DNA of 64,000 nt, from positions 1-64,000 of the forward strand of contig JAITQA010000054.1 in NCBI GenBank assembly GCA_031289145.1, in the 5' to 3' direction. Every line of letters begins with the position of its first letter. Position 1 is the first letter of the stretch. Below, one piece after another: positions 33,646-41,790 of the stretch. Made by a program: the position numbers and the translations under genes. The notes under the pieces are model-generated. The model did no database searches. It had not been told where the DNA came from and saw nothing but the letters and a program-made list of their open reading frames with translations. Source of the stretch: Dysgonamonadaceae bacterium (GTDB lineage Bacteria > Bacteroidota > Bacteroidia > Bacteroidales > Azobacteroidaceae).

Positions 33646-35835
33646 TCATTTTCCTAACTCCAACTGATTTTTCACAAGATTAAAATACTCTCCTCTCTTT
33701 TCGACTAATTGTGTGTGAGTTCCTTGCTCTACAATTTGACCTTCTTTCAGAACAATAATTTTGTCGGCATTCTTTACGGTGGAAAGTCTGTGAGCAATGA
33801 TTAAAACCGTTTTTCCGTTGAAGAATTTTTGTAGATTATCATGTATTTTTTTTTCGTTTTCGGCATCAAGAGCGGAAGTCGCTTCATCAAGAAAAATGTA
33901 ATGAGGGTTTTTGTAAATAGCACGCGCTATTAATATCCTTTGTTTTTGTCCCGAACTTATACCATTTCCTTCCATTCCTATTTGATGCTCATAACCCATT
34001 GGCAAAGAAGAAACAAAATCCTCTAAGTTAGCCAATTTTGCCGCATTTAATACTTTTTGTATTTCAAAATTATCATCACTTACAGCAATATTTTTTGTAA
34101 TAGTATCTGAAAAAATAAAACCCTCTTGCATGACTACTCCACAATTTCTACGCCAGCCACTTTCACTTAATTCTTCTAAATTTAGATTGCCAACAAATAT
34201 TTCTCCCACATTGGGAGGGTAAAAACCAAGTATCAATTTCAATAAAGTAGTTTTCCCGCTACCACTCATACCAACAATAGCCGTAATTTTGTTCGAAGGT
34301 ATAGTTAAGTTAATGTTGTCTAAAACTTTAGGTGATCTAATTCCATTGTAATGAAAAGTAACATCAGTTAACCTTATACCAACGTTAGTAGGAATTTCAA
34401 CTATTTTTTCAGCAAATTCTGGTTCTTCATCTTCTATCTCTTGTATTTCATTCAGTCTCTCCAAACTAATTTTTGTATCTTGAGTCGATTGGATAAAAGA
34501 AACAAATTGAGATACCGGTGCATTCATTTGTCCTATAATGTATTGAATAGCAAACATCATTCCTAATGAAATTGAACCATTCACAACCTCGCTTGCTGCA
34601 AGAAATGAAATAATGACATTTTTTACTTGGTCAATAAATATTCCTCCTGCGCTTTGTGTTTGAGCCAAAGTTAAACCACGAAGGCTAATATCATATAGAC
34701 GTTTTTGAATTTGCTCCCATTCTCCTTGTTTCTGTTTTTCGCAGTTGTTTATCTTAATTTCCTGCATTCCGGTAATGAGCTGAATTATATTGCTTTGGTT
34801 AGCTGCAGATTCCTGAAATCTCATATAATCAATCTTTTCTCTTTTTTTTAGAAATAAAAATATCCATGAAACATAAAGAATACTTCCTAAGATAAACACT
34901 AGGAATATCAGATAATTGTATTTAATTATGAAGATTCCATATACAAGAAGTGTGACAATAGCCATAATTAAACTTATGAGAACGCTTGTCAGAAAATTCT
35001 GAATACGGGTAAAATCACCGATTCGTTGTATTAAATCACCTATTCTTTTCGAATCAAAAAAAGCAATTGGCAACCTCATCAATTTTCCCAGAAAATCCGA
35101 TACAAGAGATAAATTAACGCTTATGGTTGTGTGTAACATGATACGATTTTTAATCAAATCGTTAACGGCTTGTCCCAAAGTAACTGCTAATTGAGCCAAG
35201 AGCATTAAAACAATAAAATTTATATTTTTTCCTTCAACACCGATATCTATTATTGATTTAGATAAATAGGGAAATATTAAATTCAAGCAACTCCCTAATA
35301 ATAAAGCAAATAATACTGTTGCTAATTTTTTCCAATGCGGTCGTACATATTTTAAAAGGTATGGAAGATTTAGTTTTTTACTTTCATTGACTTCCTTGTT
35401 TTCATAAAATTGAGGTAAAGGTTCTAATAACAAGACAATTCCCATTTTACCTTTTATGTTGTCTTCAATAGAATACCAGCAATTTAGAAAATCAGCCATA
35501 CTGTATTTTAATATTCCTTGCAAAGGATCCCCACAAATCACCTGATTATTTGAAATTTTATAAATCACTATAAAGTGATTCTTATTCCATGAAACGATAC
35601 AAGGTAAAGAGATTTCTGTAAGTTGTTCTTTGGTTAATTTTATTCCACAAGTCTGGAGTCCAATTTTTTCAGCTGTGTCACTTATATTTAGGAGCGATAT
35701 GCCGGAGCGAGTTAAATTCGATATCTTTTTCAAATAGTTTAACGAATATGATTTGCCATAATATTTAGCAACCATTCTTACACAAGTTGGACCGCAATCA
35801 CGAGAATCTCGTTGCAAATAAGCCGGATAGTTCAT
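33646..35835 (-). CDS. C39-peptidase ABC exporter of the RiPP cluster
   Basis: A 729-residue peptidase-containing ABC transporter that cleaves the leader after a double glycine and exports the core peptide. The N-terminal C39 domain has the catalytic Cys motif RDSRDCGPTCVRMVAKYYG (Cys14) and the His segment WNKNHFIVIYK; a six-helix membrane domain follows (about 160-440). The ATPase contains VGMSGSGKTTLLKL (Walker A), ISSGQKQRILIARAIY (signature) and IFLDEATSALD (Walker B). Last gene of the minus-strand operon, seven bases behind the GNAT gene. The precursor with IEGG at 36808-37005 is the evident substrate. Confidence 0.95.
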   Translation of the reverse strand: MNYPAYLQRDSRDCGPTCVRMVAKYYGKSYSLNYLKKISNLTRSGISLLNISDTAEKIGLQTCGIKLTKEQLTEISLPCIVSWNKNHFIVIYKISNNQVICGDPLQGILKYSMADFLNCWYSIEDNIKGKMGIVLLLEPLPQFYENKEVNESKKLNLPYLLKYVRPHWKKLATVLFALLLGSCLNLIFPYLSKSIIDIGVEGKNINFIVLMLLAQLAVTLGQAVNDLIKNRIMLHTTISVNLSLVSDFLGKLMRLPIAFFDSKRIGDLIQRIGDFTRIQNFLTSVLISLIMAIVTLLVYGIFIIKYNYLIFLVFILGSILYVSWIFLFLKKREKIDYMRFQESAANQSNIIQLITGMQEIKINNCEKQKQGEWEQIQKRLYDISLRGLTLAQTQSAGGIFIDQVKNVIISFLAASEVVNGSISLGMMFAIQYIIGQMNAPVSQFVSFIQSTQDTKISLERLNEIQEIEDEEPEFAEKIVEIPTNVGIRLTDVTFHYNGIRSPKVLDNINLTIPSNKITAIVGMSGSGKTTLLKLILGFYPPNVGEIFVGNLNLEELSESGWRRNCGVVMQEGFIFSDTITKNIAVSDDNFEIQKVLNAAKLANLEDFVSSLPMGYEHQIGMEGNGISSGQKQRILIARAIYKNPHYIFLDEATSALDAENEKKIHDNLQKFFNGKTVLIIAHRLSTVKNADKIIVLKEGQIVEQGTHTQLVEKRGEYFNLVKNQLELGK

Positions 35836-35842
35836 AATTTGT

Positions 35843-36724
35843 TTAAATCATTTTTTCGCTTATGTAATAGTCAATGCTTTTCTCTAAAATTTTTCCAAAC
35901 AACAGCATATATAGCCTGTTCAGTCTATTATCATCCTTTTGAAAATCAAAAGAAATCTGGGTTATTGAATCAAAATCGCGATTTTCACTTGCTTTACAAA
36001 AGATTAGATACCAAAGGTACATTCCTAAGCCTGAATTTCTAAACTCATTAATTACAAAAGTGTTCCTTATTGAAACTTCGTTATATTTGACAAAATCTGC
36101 TACCGACCATGCAATTAACGTTTGATTAAAAAAAGCAAATATGGATAAATCTTTAATCATTAAATCTAAAGCATTGAAAGGTAAAAGACCGTTCGAGAGC
36201 ATTTGTTCAGATTGTTCTTTTATATGGTTTTTCTTTTCTTCTGATAATTCGGTATAAAACAGAAATCTTATTTCATTATTAAATACTGAATTTTCAGTGC
36301 TAAAGAATTTTGAAATAAAATTTTTCTCAAAACCCTCTTTCTTTAAACGAACTCTCGTATGGGTATATCGTCCTATAGTCCAGTTATTTTTGTGAAAAAA
36401 TCGGCTACATCTTTCAATGTCGTTTTCAGCATCATTATATGTTGCTATTATCTTTTTCGAATGGATAGAAACGGCGTATTCTTTTGCCAACTTTAAAAGT
36501 ACAGAGCCTATATTGTTGCACCTAAATAACGGAAGAACCTGAAAAAATCTTATCCGAATCGTATCTTCATCTCCCCTGATTAAAAGTAGAATTCCAATGA
36601 TTTCATTCCCTAAAAAAGCGCCAAAACAATTCAAATAATTTCTAAAAATAGATACACTTATATCAAAAATTTCAGATACTTTTATAAATTGTTCTGTCTG
36701 GATTTCTTTGTAATTAAAATTCAT
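35843..36724 (-). CDS. Tandem GNAT-fold acyltransferase of the RiPP cluster
   Basis: About 293 residues from ATG 36724 (MNFNYKEIQTEQFIKVSEIF); the track start at 36763 adds 13 residues and is less likely. Two GNAT-like halves can be seen. The first has FGAFLGNEIIGILLLIRG and LPLFRCNNIGSVLLKLAKEYA (acyl-CoA/ACP pyrophosphate loop region). The second has FFNQTLIAWSVADFV and VINEFRNSGLGMYLWYLIF. GNAT maturases of lipidated RiPPs (the selidamide type) attach fatty acyl groups to peptide side chains. The neighbouring acyl carrier protein supports such a role here, but this is inference. It could instead be an immunity acetyltransferase. Confidence 0.6.
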   Translation of the reverse strand: MNFNYKEIQTEQFIKVSEIFDISVSIFRNYLNCFGAFLGNEIIGILLLIRGDEDTIRIRFFQVLPLFRCNNIGSVLLKLAKEYAVSIHSKKIIATYNDAENDIERCSRFFHKNNWTIGRYTHTRVRLKKEGFEKNFISKFFSTENSVFNNEIRFLFYTELSEEKKNHIKEQSEQMLSNGLLPFNALDLMIKDLSIFAFFNQTLIAWSVADFVKYNEVSIRNTFVINEFRNSGLGMYLWYLIFCKASENRDFDSITQISFDFQKDDNRLNRLYMLLFGKILEKSIDYYISEKMI

Positions 36725-36807
36725 TTGTAAAATATTGAAATTGAAGGAATGTCTGCAGTACATTCCTCCTTATGAAACTACCTCAAAAAAGATAGTTCAT
36801 AACTCAA

Positions 36808-37005
36808 TTACTCCGCTTCAGCAATCTCAATATCTGGAAGCTCGATACTAATGTCAGGCCCGTTAACAGTTCCATTCTGGTAACCCGGCTGACACGCTGC
36901 CTTACAACTTTGACTACACGCGCCTCCTTCAATTGAATTGAGTTGCTCATCATCCAGTAATTGACTCTGGTCGATTTTTGGAAATTTTTCAATAAAATTT
37001 TCCAT
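36808..37005 (-). CDS. Double-glycine RiPP precursor peptide
   Basis: 65 residues. The leader (MENFIEKFPKIDQSQLLDDE QLNSIEGG, residues 1-28) has the double-glycine site and the hydrophobic pattern recognised by C39 peptidases. The predicted core (29-65) begins ACSQSCKAACQPGYQNG, with Cys30, Cys34 and Cys38 in CxxxCxxxC spacing. It ends in an acidic, hydrophobic tail (ISIELPDIEIAEAE). The regular Cys spacing next to a radical SAM/SPASM enzyme suggests thioether bridges; the single Lys35, Ser residues or N-terminus could carry an acyl group. Placed between the ACP and GNAT genes. The overlapping ORF at 36804-36992 is a shadow. Confidence 0.85.
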   Translation of the reverse strand: MENFIEKFPKIDQSQLLDDEQLNSIEGGACSQSCKAACQPGYQNGTVNGPDISIELPDIEIAEAE

Positions 37006-37039
37006 GATTTTAAATTTTAAATATTAATAATACCATAGT

Positions 37040-37285
37040 TTAAGCCCTATGGATTTGGCTTTTCTGTCCATTATTTATAAGTTCAATAAATTCTTGCATA
37101 GATAATTGTCCATTAATTTCGGACAATTTTATCTCAATAAAATATTTTTTTTCAATATAAGAAATCAATTCCAACAACTCTAACGAATCAAAACCTAAAT
37201 CACTAATTCTGGTGTTATACGAAAGAACCATCTTCTCAGACAATATTTTGTCGAGGTATTGTTGTATGTCTTCTAACGTAAACAT
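37040..37285 (-). CDS. Stand-alone acyl carrier protein
   Basis: 81 residues with the phosphopantetheine attachment motif ISDLGFDSLELLELISYIEKK (Ser about 34) and the helical ACP layout (MFTLEDIQQYLDKIL, LSMQEFIELI). The motif lacks the usual primary-metabolism context (fab genes), so this is a specialised carrier. It starts three bases after the radical SAM gene stop and precedes the precursor gene. It most likely supplies an acyl chain to the GNAT-like enzyme or tethers an intermediate. A 4'-phosphopantetheinyl transferase is not seen in the window. Confidence 0.85.
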   Translation of the reverse strand: MFTLEDIQQYLDKILSEKMVLSYNTRISDLGFDSLELLELISYIEKKYFIEIKLSEINGQLSMQEFIELINNGQKSQIHRA

Positions 37286-37288
37286 CTT

Positions 37289-38782
37289 TTAATCAGAACA
37301 AATATTGTAAATCAATTCAGGGGCTTTTGGACATCTTGGATCCGGATATAAGTAATTTTCCCAATCATATCCTTTAACTATCAATTTCCAGCAAACGCCT
37401 TTGCCTTTTCTGCAATTATTAAAGTCTTGACAAGAATGGCAAGAACTTTCTTCAGGAAAATCTTTTTGATGCAAATTCCATAAATTAGATGCTTTATCTG
37501 AATTCCATACTTCTAGTAAGTTGTTCTTTGTTAAATCTCCTATAATAAAATGTTCATCCCAATACAATTCTTCGCAGATAGTAACTTTTCCATCAGGCAG
37601 AATAATAAGACCATTGATATTTCCGGAACAGAGACTTCTTTCTTTAAATTCCGAATAATTACATAATTCGTCTTTTAGAATTCGTTGATCGTCAAAGATT
37701 ATTTCAAAACACATTTCTTTACGTTTCTGATTTATAAAATTCAAAATCTCTTCAATTTGTTTTAATGTGGGTTTGATTTTGTGATATTCCTCGTTCGATT
37801 TATACGATGAGCAACCAATTACTGTAATCATGTATCGTTTAACATTTTTCAAATGTCCTATAAAATCAATAACTTCGCCAATATTTTTTGTTGTGAGCGT
37901 ATCATTTGTTTGTGTACCTTTAATAATTAGTTTTATCCCTTTTGAATCCAAATAAGTCAAACTTTCTTTCATCTTATCGGCATAAGAATTAGCTACTTTC
38001 AAATTTTTAATCTGTAATTCAGTATCGAATGAATCTATTGAAACTTGTAACTCTTGAAATCCGGTTTGTACAAATATATCTATCATTTCTTTTGACAAAG
38101 GAACTTTTGTAGAAAGATTTGAAATAAACCCATAGTTATGCAATTTTTCAAGTATTATTTTCCAATCTTTTTGAAGAAAAATTTCTCCTCCGGTTATATC
38201 AAAATCTCTAATACCGATTTTGTGCGCTTCATCAATTATTGAAAGTATTCTTTCTGTTGATAATGGCTTATATTTTTTTTCCTTGTTGGCATAGCAGTAT
38301 ATACAATCCGTAACACAAGAGGTGTTTATTACAAATACTACAGCAGTCGGCTTTGAAAATCTAATCCGCTCAAAATCATAAGGTGGATTTTTCAGATATA
38401 GCTTGTAATCAATATCTTGTCTTGCTATATTGTTCTTGTTTTCTATCAATATATTTTTGGGAAATATGAATTTTCTGTCATCGTATTCAATACCTATATT
38501 ACTAGGATTTTCGATAAAAGCACTCACTGTTTTAAGAGTATTCTCTTCTGATAATGAGAAAAAATCACTTATTTCCATCACAACTTCTTTCGTAGATTTA
38601 TCTCCTTTAAAAAACGACAGCAGAATTGCGTGCATTGGGTGAATAAAGTTAAAAAAGTACCGCGAGTTTCTATCAGAAATCAGTACAATTCTATCTGAGT
38701 CGTCTATCAAAAAATAGTCCGGATTTAATACAAGTTTTCTTTCTAAATCTATGCTTTCCATAATTGTAAAATTTATTATCAT
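37289..38782 (-). CDS. Radical SAM/SPASM peptide maturase
   Basis: A 497-residue enzyme. The N-terminal ~110 residues resemble a PqqD-like peptide-recognition domain (FKGDKSTKEVVMEISDFF). The radical SAM barrel has CVTDCIYCYA (CxxxCxxC, binding the SAM-reducing 4Fe-4S) and DFDITGGEIFL. The C-terminal SPASM region carries CSGNINGLIILPDGKVTICEELYW, CHSCQDFNNCRKGKGVCW and DPRCPKAP, enough Cys for auxiliary clusters. Such enzymes cross-link Cys to other residues in RiPP precursors. Start ATG 38782 overlaps the upstream stop as ATGA; ATG 38761 (MESIDLERKLVLN) is an alternative. Confidence 0.92.
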   Translation of the reverse strand: MIINFTIMESIDLERKLVLNPDYFLIDDSDRIVLISDRNSRYFFNFIHPMHAILLSFFKGDKSTKEVVMEISDFFSLSEENTLKTVSAFIENPSNIGIEYDDRKFIFPKNILIENKNNIARQDIDYKLYLKNPPYDFERIRFSKPTAVVFVINTSCVTDCIYCYANKEKKYKPLSTERILSIIDEAHKIGIRDFDITGGEIFLQKDWKIILEKLHNYGFISNLSTKVPLSKEMIDIFVQTGFQELQVSIDSFDTELQIKNLKVANSYADKMKESLTYLDSKGIKLIIKGTQTNDTLTTKNIGEVIDFIGHLKNVKRYMITVIGCSSYKSNEEYHKIKPTLKQIEEILNFINQKRKEMCFEIIFDDQRILKDELCNYSEFKERSLCSGNINGLIILPDGKVTICEELYWDEHFIIGDLTKNNLLEVWNSDKASNLWNLHQKDFPEESSCHSCQDFNNCRKGKGVCWKLIVKGYDWENYLYPDPRCPKAPELIYNICSD

Positions 38783-41145
38783 TTTGTCGAAAATCTATCT
38801 GTTTCCAAGGAACCTGTTTTTGCCTTATTTTCAATTTTCTCGCCGCCTTTGAATTTCATTACAAACGAAAGTTGAATGTATTGGCTACTGAGAAGACTAT
38901 GTTCCCGGCTATAATTATTGCCAAAATACATTTCTCTAAAGTTTCCGTTTGAATCAAAAATATCATTTACATCTAAGGATAATGACCAGTTGTCTTTTTT
39001 GGAATTGTAATAAATTCCGGCGTTCATTAGCCATTTAGTATGCTGAATATAAACTAAATTGTCATATTTTGGATAAAAGAAATATTCGGAATTAATTCCT
39101 AACTGACTTGTAATTTTATAGTTACATATTGCCTTTAATGTTCCCACCCAATAATTACTTTTCCCTCGTGACAATTCAAACCCGTTTTTTGGATTCCTAT
39201 AATTTACATGCTGTATGGTACCACCTATTTGTCCAAACAATTTATCGTCCGGCAGTAATTGATAGTTAATACTGGCGTTGGCATAAATTCTACTGAGATC
39301 AGCGATATTTTGATATTCATATTCAGTGATAAGGGGATCTATCATGCTGTTTTTTGCCACAAAACCTCTTAAATTAGTGCCTGATTCATATCCCAAATTG
39401 GTATTTATGAATTGATAGAATAGACTTCTCCAACTAAAAGTGTAATTTATCCTTGGTTTCAGTTCGGGATTGCCTTTTACGTAGCTGTATTGATTGGAAT
39501 AACGTACACCAGGTAACATGTGATTATAGTCAGGTCGTAAAATGGAGGAACCCAATGATAAGGATGTTTGATAGTTCCTGTTACTGCTGTTATAAGAGGC
39601 TGTAAAAAAGGGAAACAGATTGGTATAAGAATCCGTAACTTTTTCATTAAGCGTCAAAAAATCAAGAAAATAGTAGGTATGTTCCGAGCGCAATGATGCG
39701 CTTGCCGACCAGCTTTTGTTTACTGTATATTTAAGTTGTGCATATCCTGCATAAATATTTTCCTTACCAAAAAACAGGCTGGTAGGATAGCGATTAGAAT
39801 TTGTTGTTTCTATGTACGTTACATCATCATTTAATTGTCCTAAATCTGTTTTTATTCCCAGTAGTAAATTCATTTTCTCAGAGAATTTGTGATCGTAGTC
39901 CAACTTTATTGTGTGACGGTGCGCAATCATTTCGGCATCGGTGTGTAGTATTTCAGCGCCTTCCTCAAATGTGTTCCTGTGGTTTCTCAATCCTCCGTAT
40001 ACAATGCCATAAGATGCTTTGAATTTGTTCTTTAACGTATCTTGAGAGATATATTCTATTTGTCCTGCCCACATATCATTGTTTCCTTTTGATTTTACAT
40101 GCCAAACATCACGCATTACATTGTTATTTTGAAGAATAGATTGCTGTTCCGAATTATTTTTTGAGAAATCATCATAAAAATTAAAATTGAAATTTAAGTT
40201 ATGCCCTTTCTTTATGTCCCAATTCAGATTTAACATACCCATGTAAACATTTGTTCTGCTCTCGCTGTTTCTGTCTTGATAGAGAAAAGCATTATTCCAA
40301 TATTGCAAAGTATCATTTTCTTGTGCAGCCGAATATTCGTTTCCGTATGAAAGTGTCGAATTCAGCATAACATTCTTTTTCTTGAACATCATTGTAGCAG
40401 AAGTCCCTCCATCCAAATGGCTATTATCATAAGCAGTGGCCTTGCCTCCTACGGATAAAAAATAGCCATCCACTCTTTGTTTCTTATAAACAATATTAAT
40501 TATTGCCCCATCGGAAGCGTCATGTACGCCGCCGGAAGAATAAATTAACTCAATTTTTTCAATAGCGGCAACCGGCGTCGATTGTATGATCGTGTTTACA
40601 GTGGAAGAATTAAGCGTCTGTTTTCGCCCATCCAGATAGACTGTAGCTGCCTGACCGTTTAGCGTCAAAACACCCTCTGAATTGAAGACCCCTGGAAGCG
40701 TTTGTATCAGTCTTGAAATAGTATATGTTTGAATATTAGGAATTTCACCTATATTTACAATCAATTTTTCATTTTGAAATTCATAGATTGGTTTTTTGGC
40801 AACGATTTGTACTTCGTTCAGTAAAATTGTTTTTTTATGCAAATGTATAATAATTGTTGTGTCTCTATCCGGAACCGACGGACTATAACTGTTTTCAAAT
40901 TCAAGATGAGTGATGCGAAGAAAACAAAAAGCGGAGTCTTTTAGCTTTGTCAGTTCAAAATTTCCATAATTATTAGTGATTGTACTTGCAATCAGAACAC
41001 TGTCTTTTGCAATTAAAGAAACGGTTGCAGCAACTACTGCATTGGATTTTTCATCTAACACTTTCCCCTCAATTTTAATGTTTTGAGCGGTATTAGTAAA
41101 ATAAACACTTACGAATAATAACAGGGTAAATACATATTTCATCAT
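38779..41145 (-). CDS. TonB-dependent receptor-like outer-membrane barrel, first gene of RiPP operon
   Basis: About 788 residues. Signal peptide (YVFTLLLFVSVYFTNTAQ), then a carboxypeptidase-D-like domain (KIEGKVLDEKSNAVVAATVS), a plug-like region (ISRLIQTLPGVFNSEGVLTLNGQAATVYLDGR, VAAIEKIELIYSSGGVHDASDGAIINIVYKK) and an outer-membrane beta-barrel of the OMP_b-brl_3 type. It leads the operon and overlaps the radical SAM gene by four bases. It could pass the product across the outer membrane, bind it for uptake, or give immunity. The track start is a TTG; I use ATG 41145 (ATG 41142 also possible). Confidence 0.85.
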   Translation of the reverse strand: MMKYVFTLLLFVSVYFTNTAQNIKIEGKVLDEKSNAVVAATVSLIAKDSVLIASTITNNYGNFELTKLKDSAFCFLRITHLEFENSYSPSVPDRDTTIIIHLHKKTILLNEVQIVAKKPIYEFQNEKLIVNIGEIPNIQTYTISRLIQTLPGVFNSEGVLTLNGQAATVYLDGRKQTLNSSTVNTIIQSTPVAAIEKIELIYSSGGVHDASDGAIINIVYKKQRVDGYFLSVGGKATAYDNSHLDGGTSATMMFKKKNVMLNSTLSYGNEYSAAQENDTLQYWNNAFLYQDRNSESRTNVYMGMLNLNWDIKKGHNLNFNFNFYDDFSKNNSEQQSILQNNNVMRDVWHVKSKGNNDMWAGQIEYISQDTLKNKFKASYGIVYGGLRNHRNTFEEGAEILHTDAEMIAHRHTIKLDYDHKFSEKMNLLLGIKTDLGQLNDDVTYIETTNSNRYPTSLFFGKENIYAGYAQLKYTVNKSWSASASLRSEHTYYFLDFLTLNEKVTDSYTNLFPFFTASYNSSNRNYQTSLSLGSSILRPDYNHMLPGVRYSNQYSYVKGNPELKPRINYTFSWRSLFYQFINTNLGYESGTNLRGFVAKNSMIDPLITEYEYQNIADLSRIYANASINYQLLPDDKLFGQIGGTIQHVNYRNPKNGFELSRGKSNYWVGTLKAICNYKITSQLGINSEYFFYPKYDNLVYIQHTKWLMNAGIYYNSKKDNWSLSLDVNDIFDSNGNFREMYFGNNYSREHSLLSSQYIQLSFVMKFKGGEKIENKAKTGSLETDRFSTK

Positions 41146-41175
41146 CAATAAATTTTAAGATTGTCTTACATTTTA

Positions 41176-41183
41176 CAAAGGTA
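41176..41183 (-). promoter_or_regulatory. -7 box (TACCTTTG) of the RiPP operon
   Basis: CAAAGGTA on the plus strand reads TACCTTTG on the minus strand, 31 bases before ATG 41145. No perfect -33 box was found at the right distance, which suits a promoter that needs an activator such as the divergent XRE protein. The intergenic region 41146-41387 is AT-rich. Confidence 0.55.
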
Positions 41184-41333
41184 AAAAAAATCTAAAACTT
41201 TCGGTTGTAAAATTAATCTAAATAAAAATAGGACTTGTAAAATTTCATTGCGTTTTTATTGCGATTTTCCGCAAACTATAAATTATTCATTATTAGTATA
41301 ATATAAACTATAACTTATATAATTAGAGTATTT

Positions 41334-41366
41334 TTTGCGAATTAATCAATAATTTGCGTATATTTG
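41334..41366 (+). promoter_or_regulatory. Consensus promoter TTTG-N21-TATATTTG of the XRE regulator
   Basis: TTTG at 41334-41337, 21-base spacer and TATATTTG at 41359-41366, followed after 21 bases by the ATG. Both boxes match the Bacteroidota consensus. Confidence 0.8.
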
Positions 41367-41387
41367 CGAAAAAAATAAATTATTATC

Positions 41388-41747
41388 ATGGAAAAAAATA
41401 GACTTATTGGGAGAAGAAAAGCAAATGGCTTTTCTCAAAGCATGGTTGCGGAAAAGTTGTGCATGGATGTATCAAACTATAATCGCAGAGAAAAGGGACA
41501 AGTAAAAATTTCATTGCGAGAGTGGGAAAAATTAGCAGATATTTTGCAAGTACCTATTGAAGAGATATATGAATCCGATGATACGCAGGTTTTTATATGT
41601 AGAGATAGTTCAACGGTTCATTACCAGGGGACAAACAATATCTATTCTGTTCCCGAATATTTGTTAGACACACAGCGGAAATACATAGAAATACTTGAAA
41701 ACGAGATTCGTGAACTTAGGACTGAACCGGAAAACCGGAAGTCCTGA
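41388..41747 (+). CDS. XRE-family transcriptional regulator next to the RiPP operon
   Basis: 119 residues. The first ~60 form a Cro/C1-type helix-turn-helix (LIGRRKANGFSQSMVAEKLCMDVSNYNRREKGQVKISLREWEKLADIL). The C-terminal part ends in a short predicted coiled coil (DTQRKYIEILENEIRELRTE), probably for dimerisation. It is divergent from the RiPP operon with 242 bases between the two starts, so it is the obvious candidate to control both promoters. No ligand-binding domain is visible. Confidence 0.8.
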   Translation: MEKNRLIGRRKANGFSQSMVAEKLCMDVSNYNRREKGQVKISLREWEKLADILQVPIEEIYESDDTQVFICRDSSTVHYQGTNNIYSVPEYLLDTQRKYIEILENEIRELRTEPENRKS

Positions 41748-41755
41748 TAAGTTCA
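41711..41755 (+). terminator. Nested hairpin terminator overlapping the XRE gene end
   Basis: TGAACTTAGGACT (41711-41723) pairs with AGTCCT...AAGTTCA (41740-41755) apart from a three-base bulge; inside it CCGG-AAAA-CCGG forms a second stem. It covers the XRE stop codon and precedes the convergent sufS gene end. A T-rich stretch follows. Confidence 0.65.
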
Positions 41756-41790
41756 TATTTTAATTATTATTTCTACTATTTTTAGGTTGT

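Noticed and set aside
36804-36992. 62-residue ORF overlapping the RiPP precursor
   Set aside because: It is out of frame with the GG-leader peptide and has no family features, so it is a shadow.
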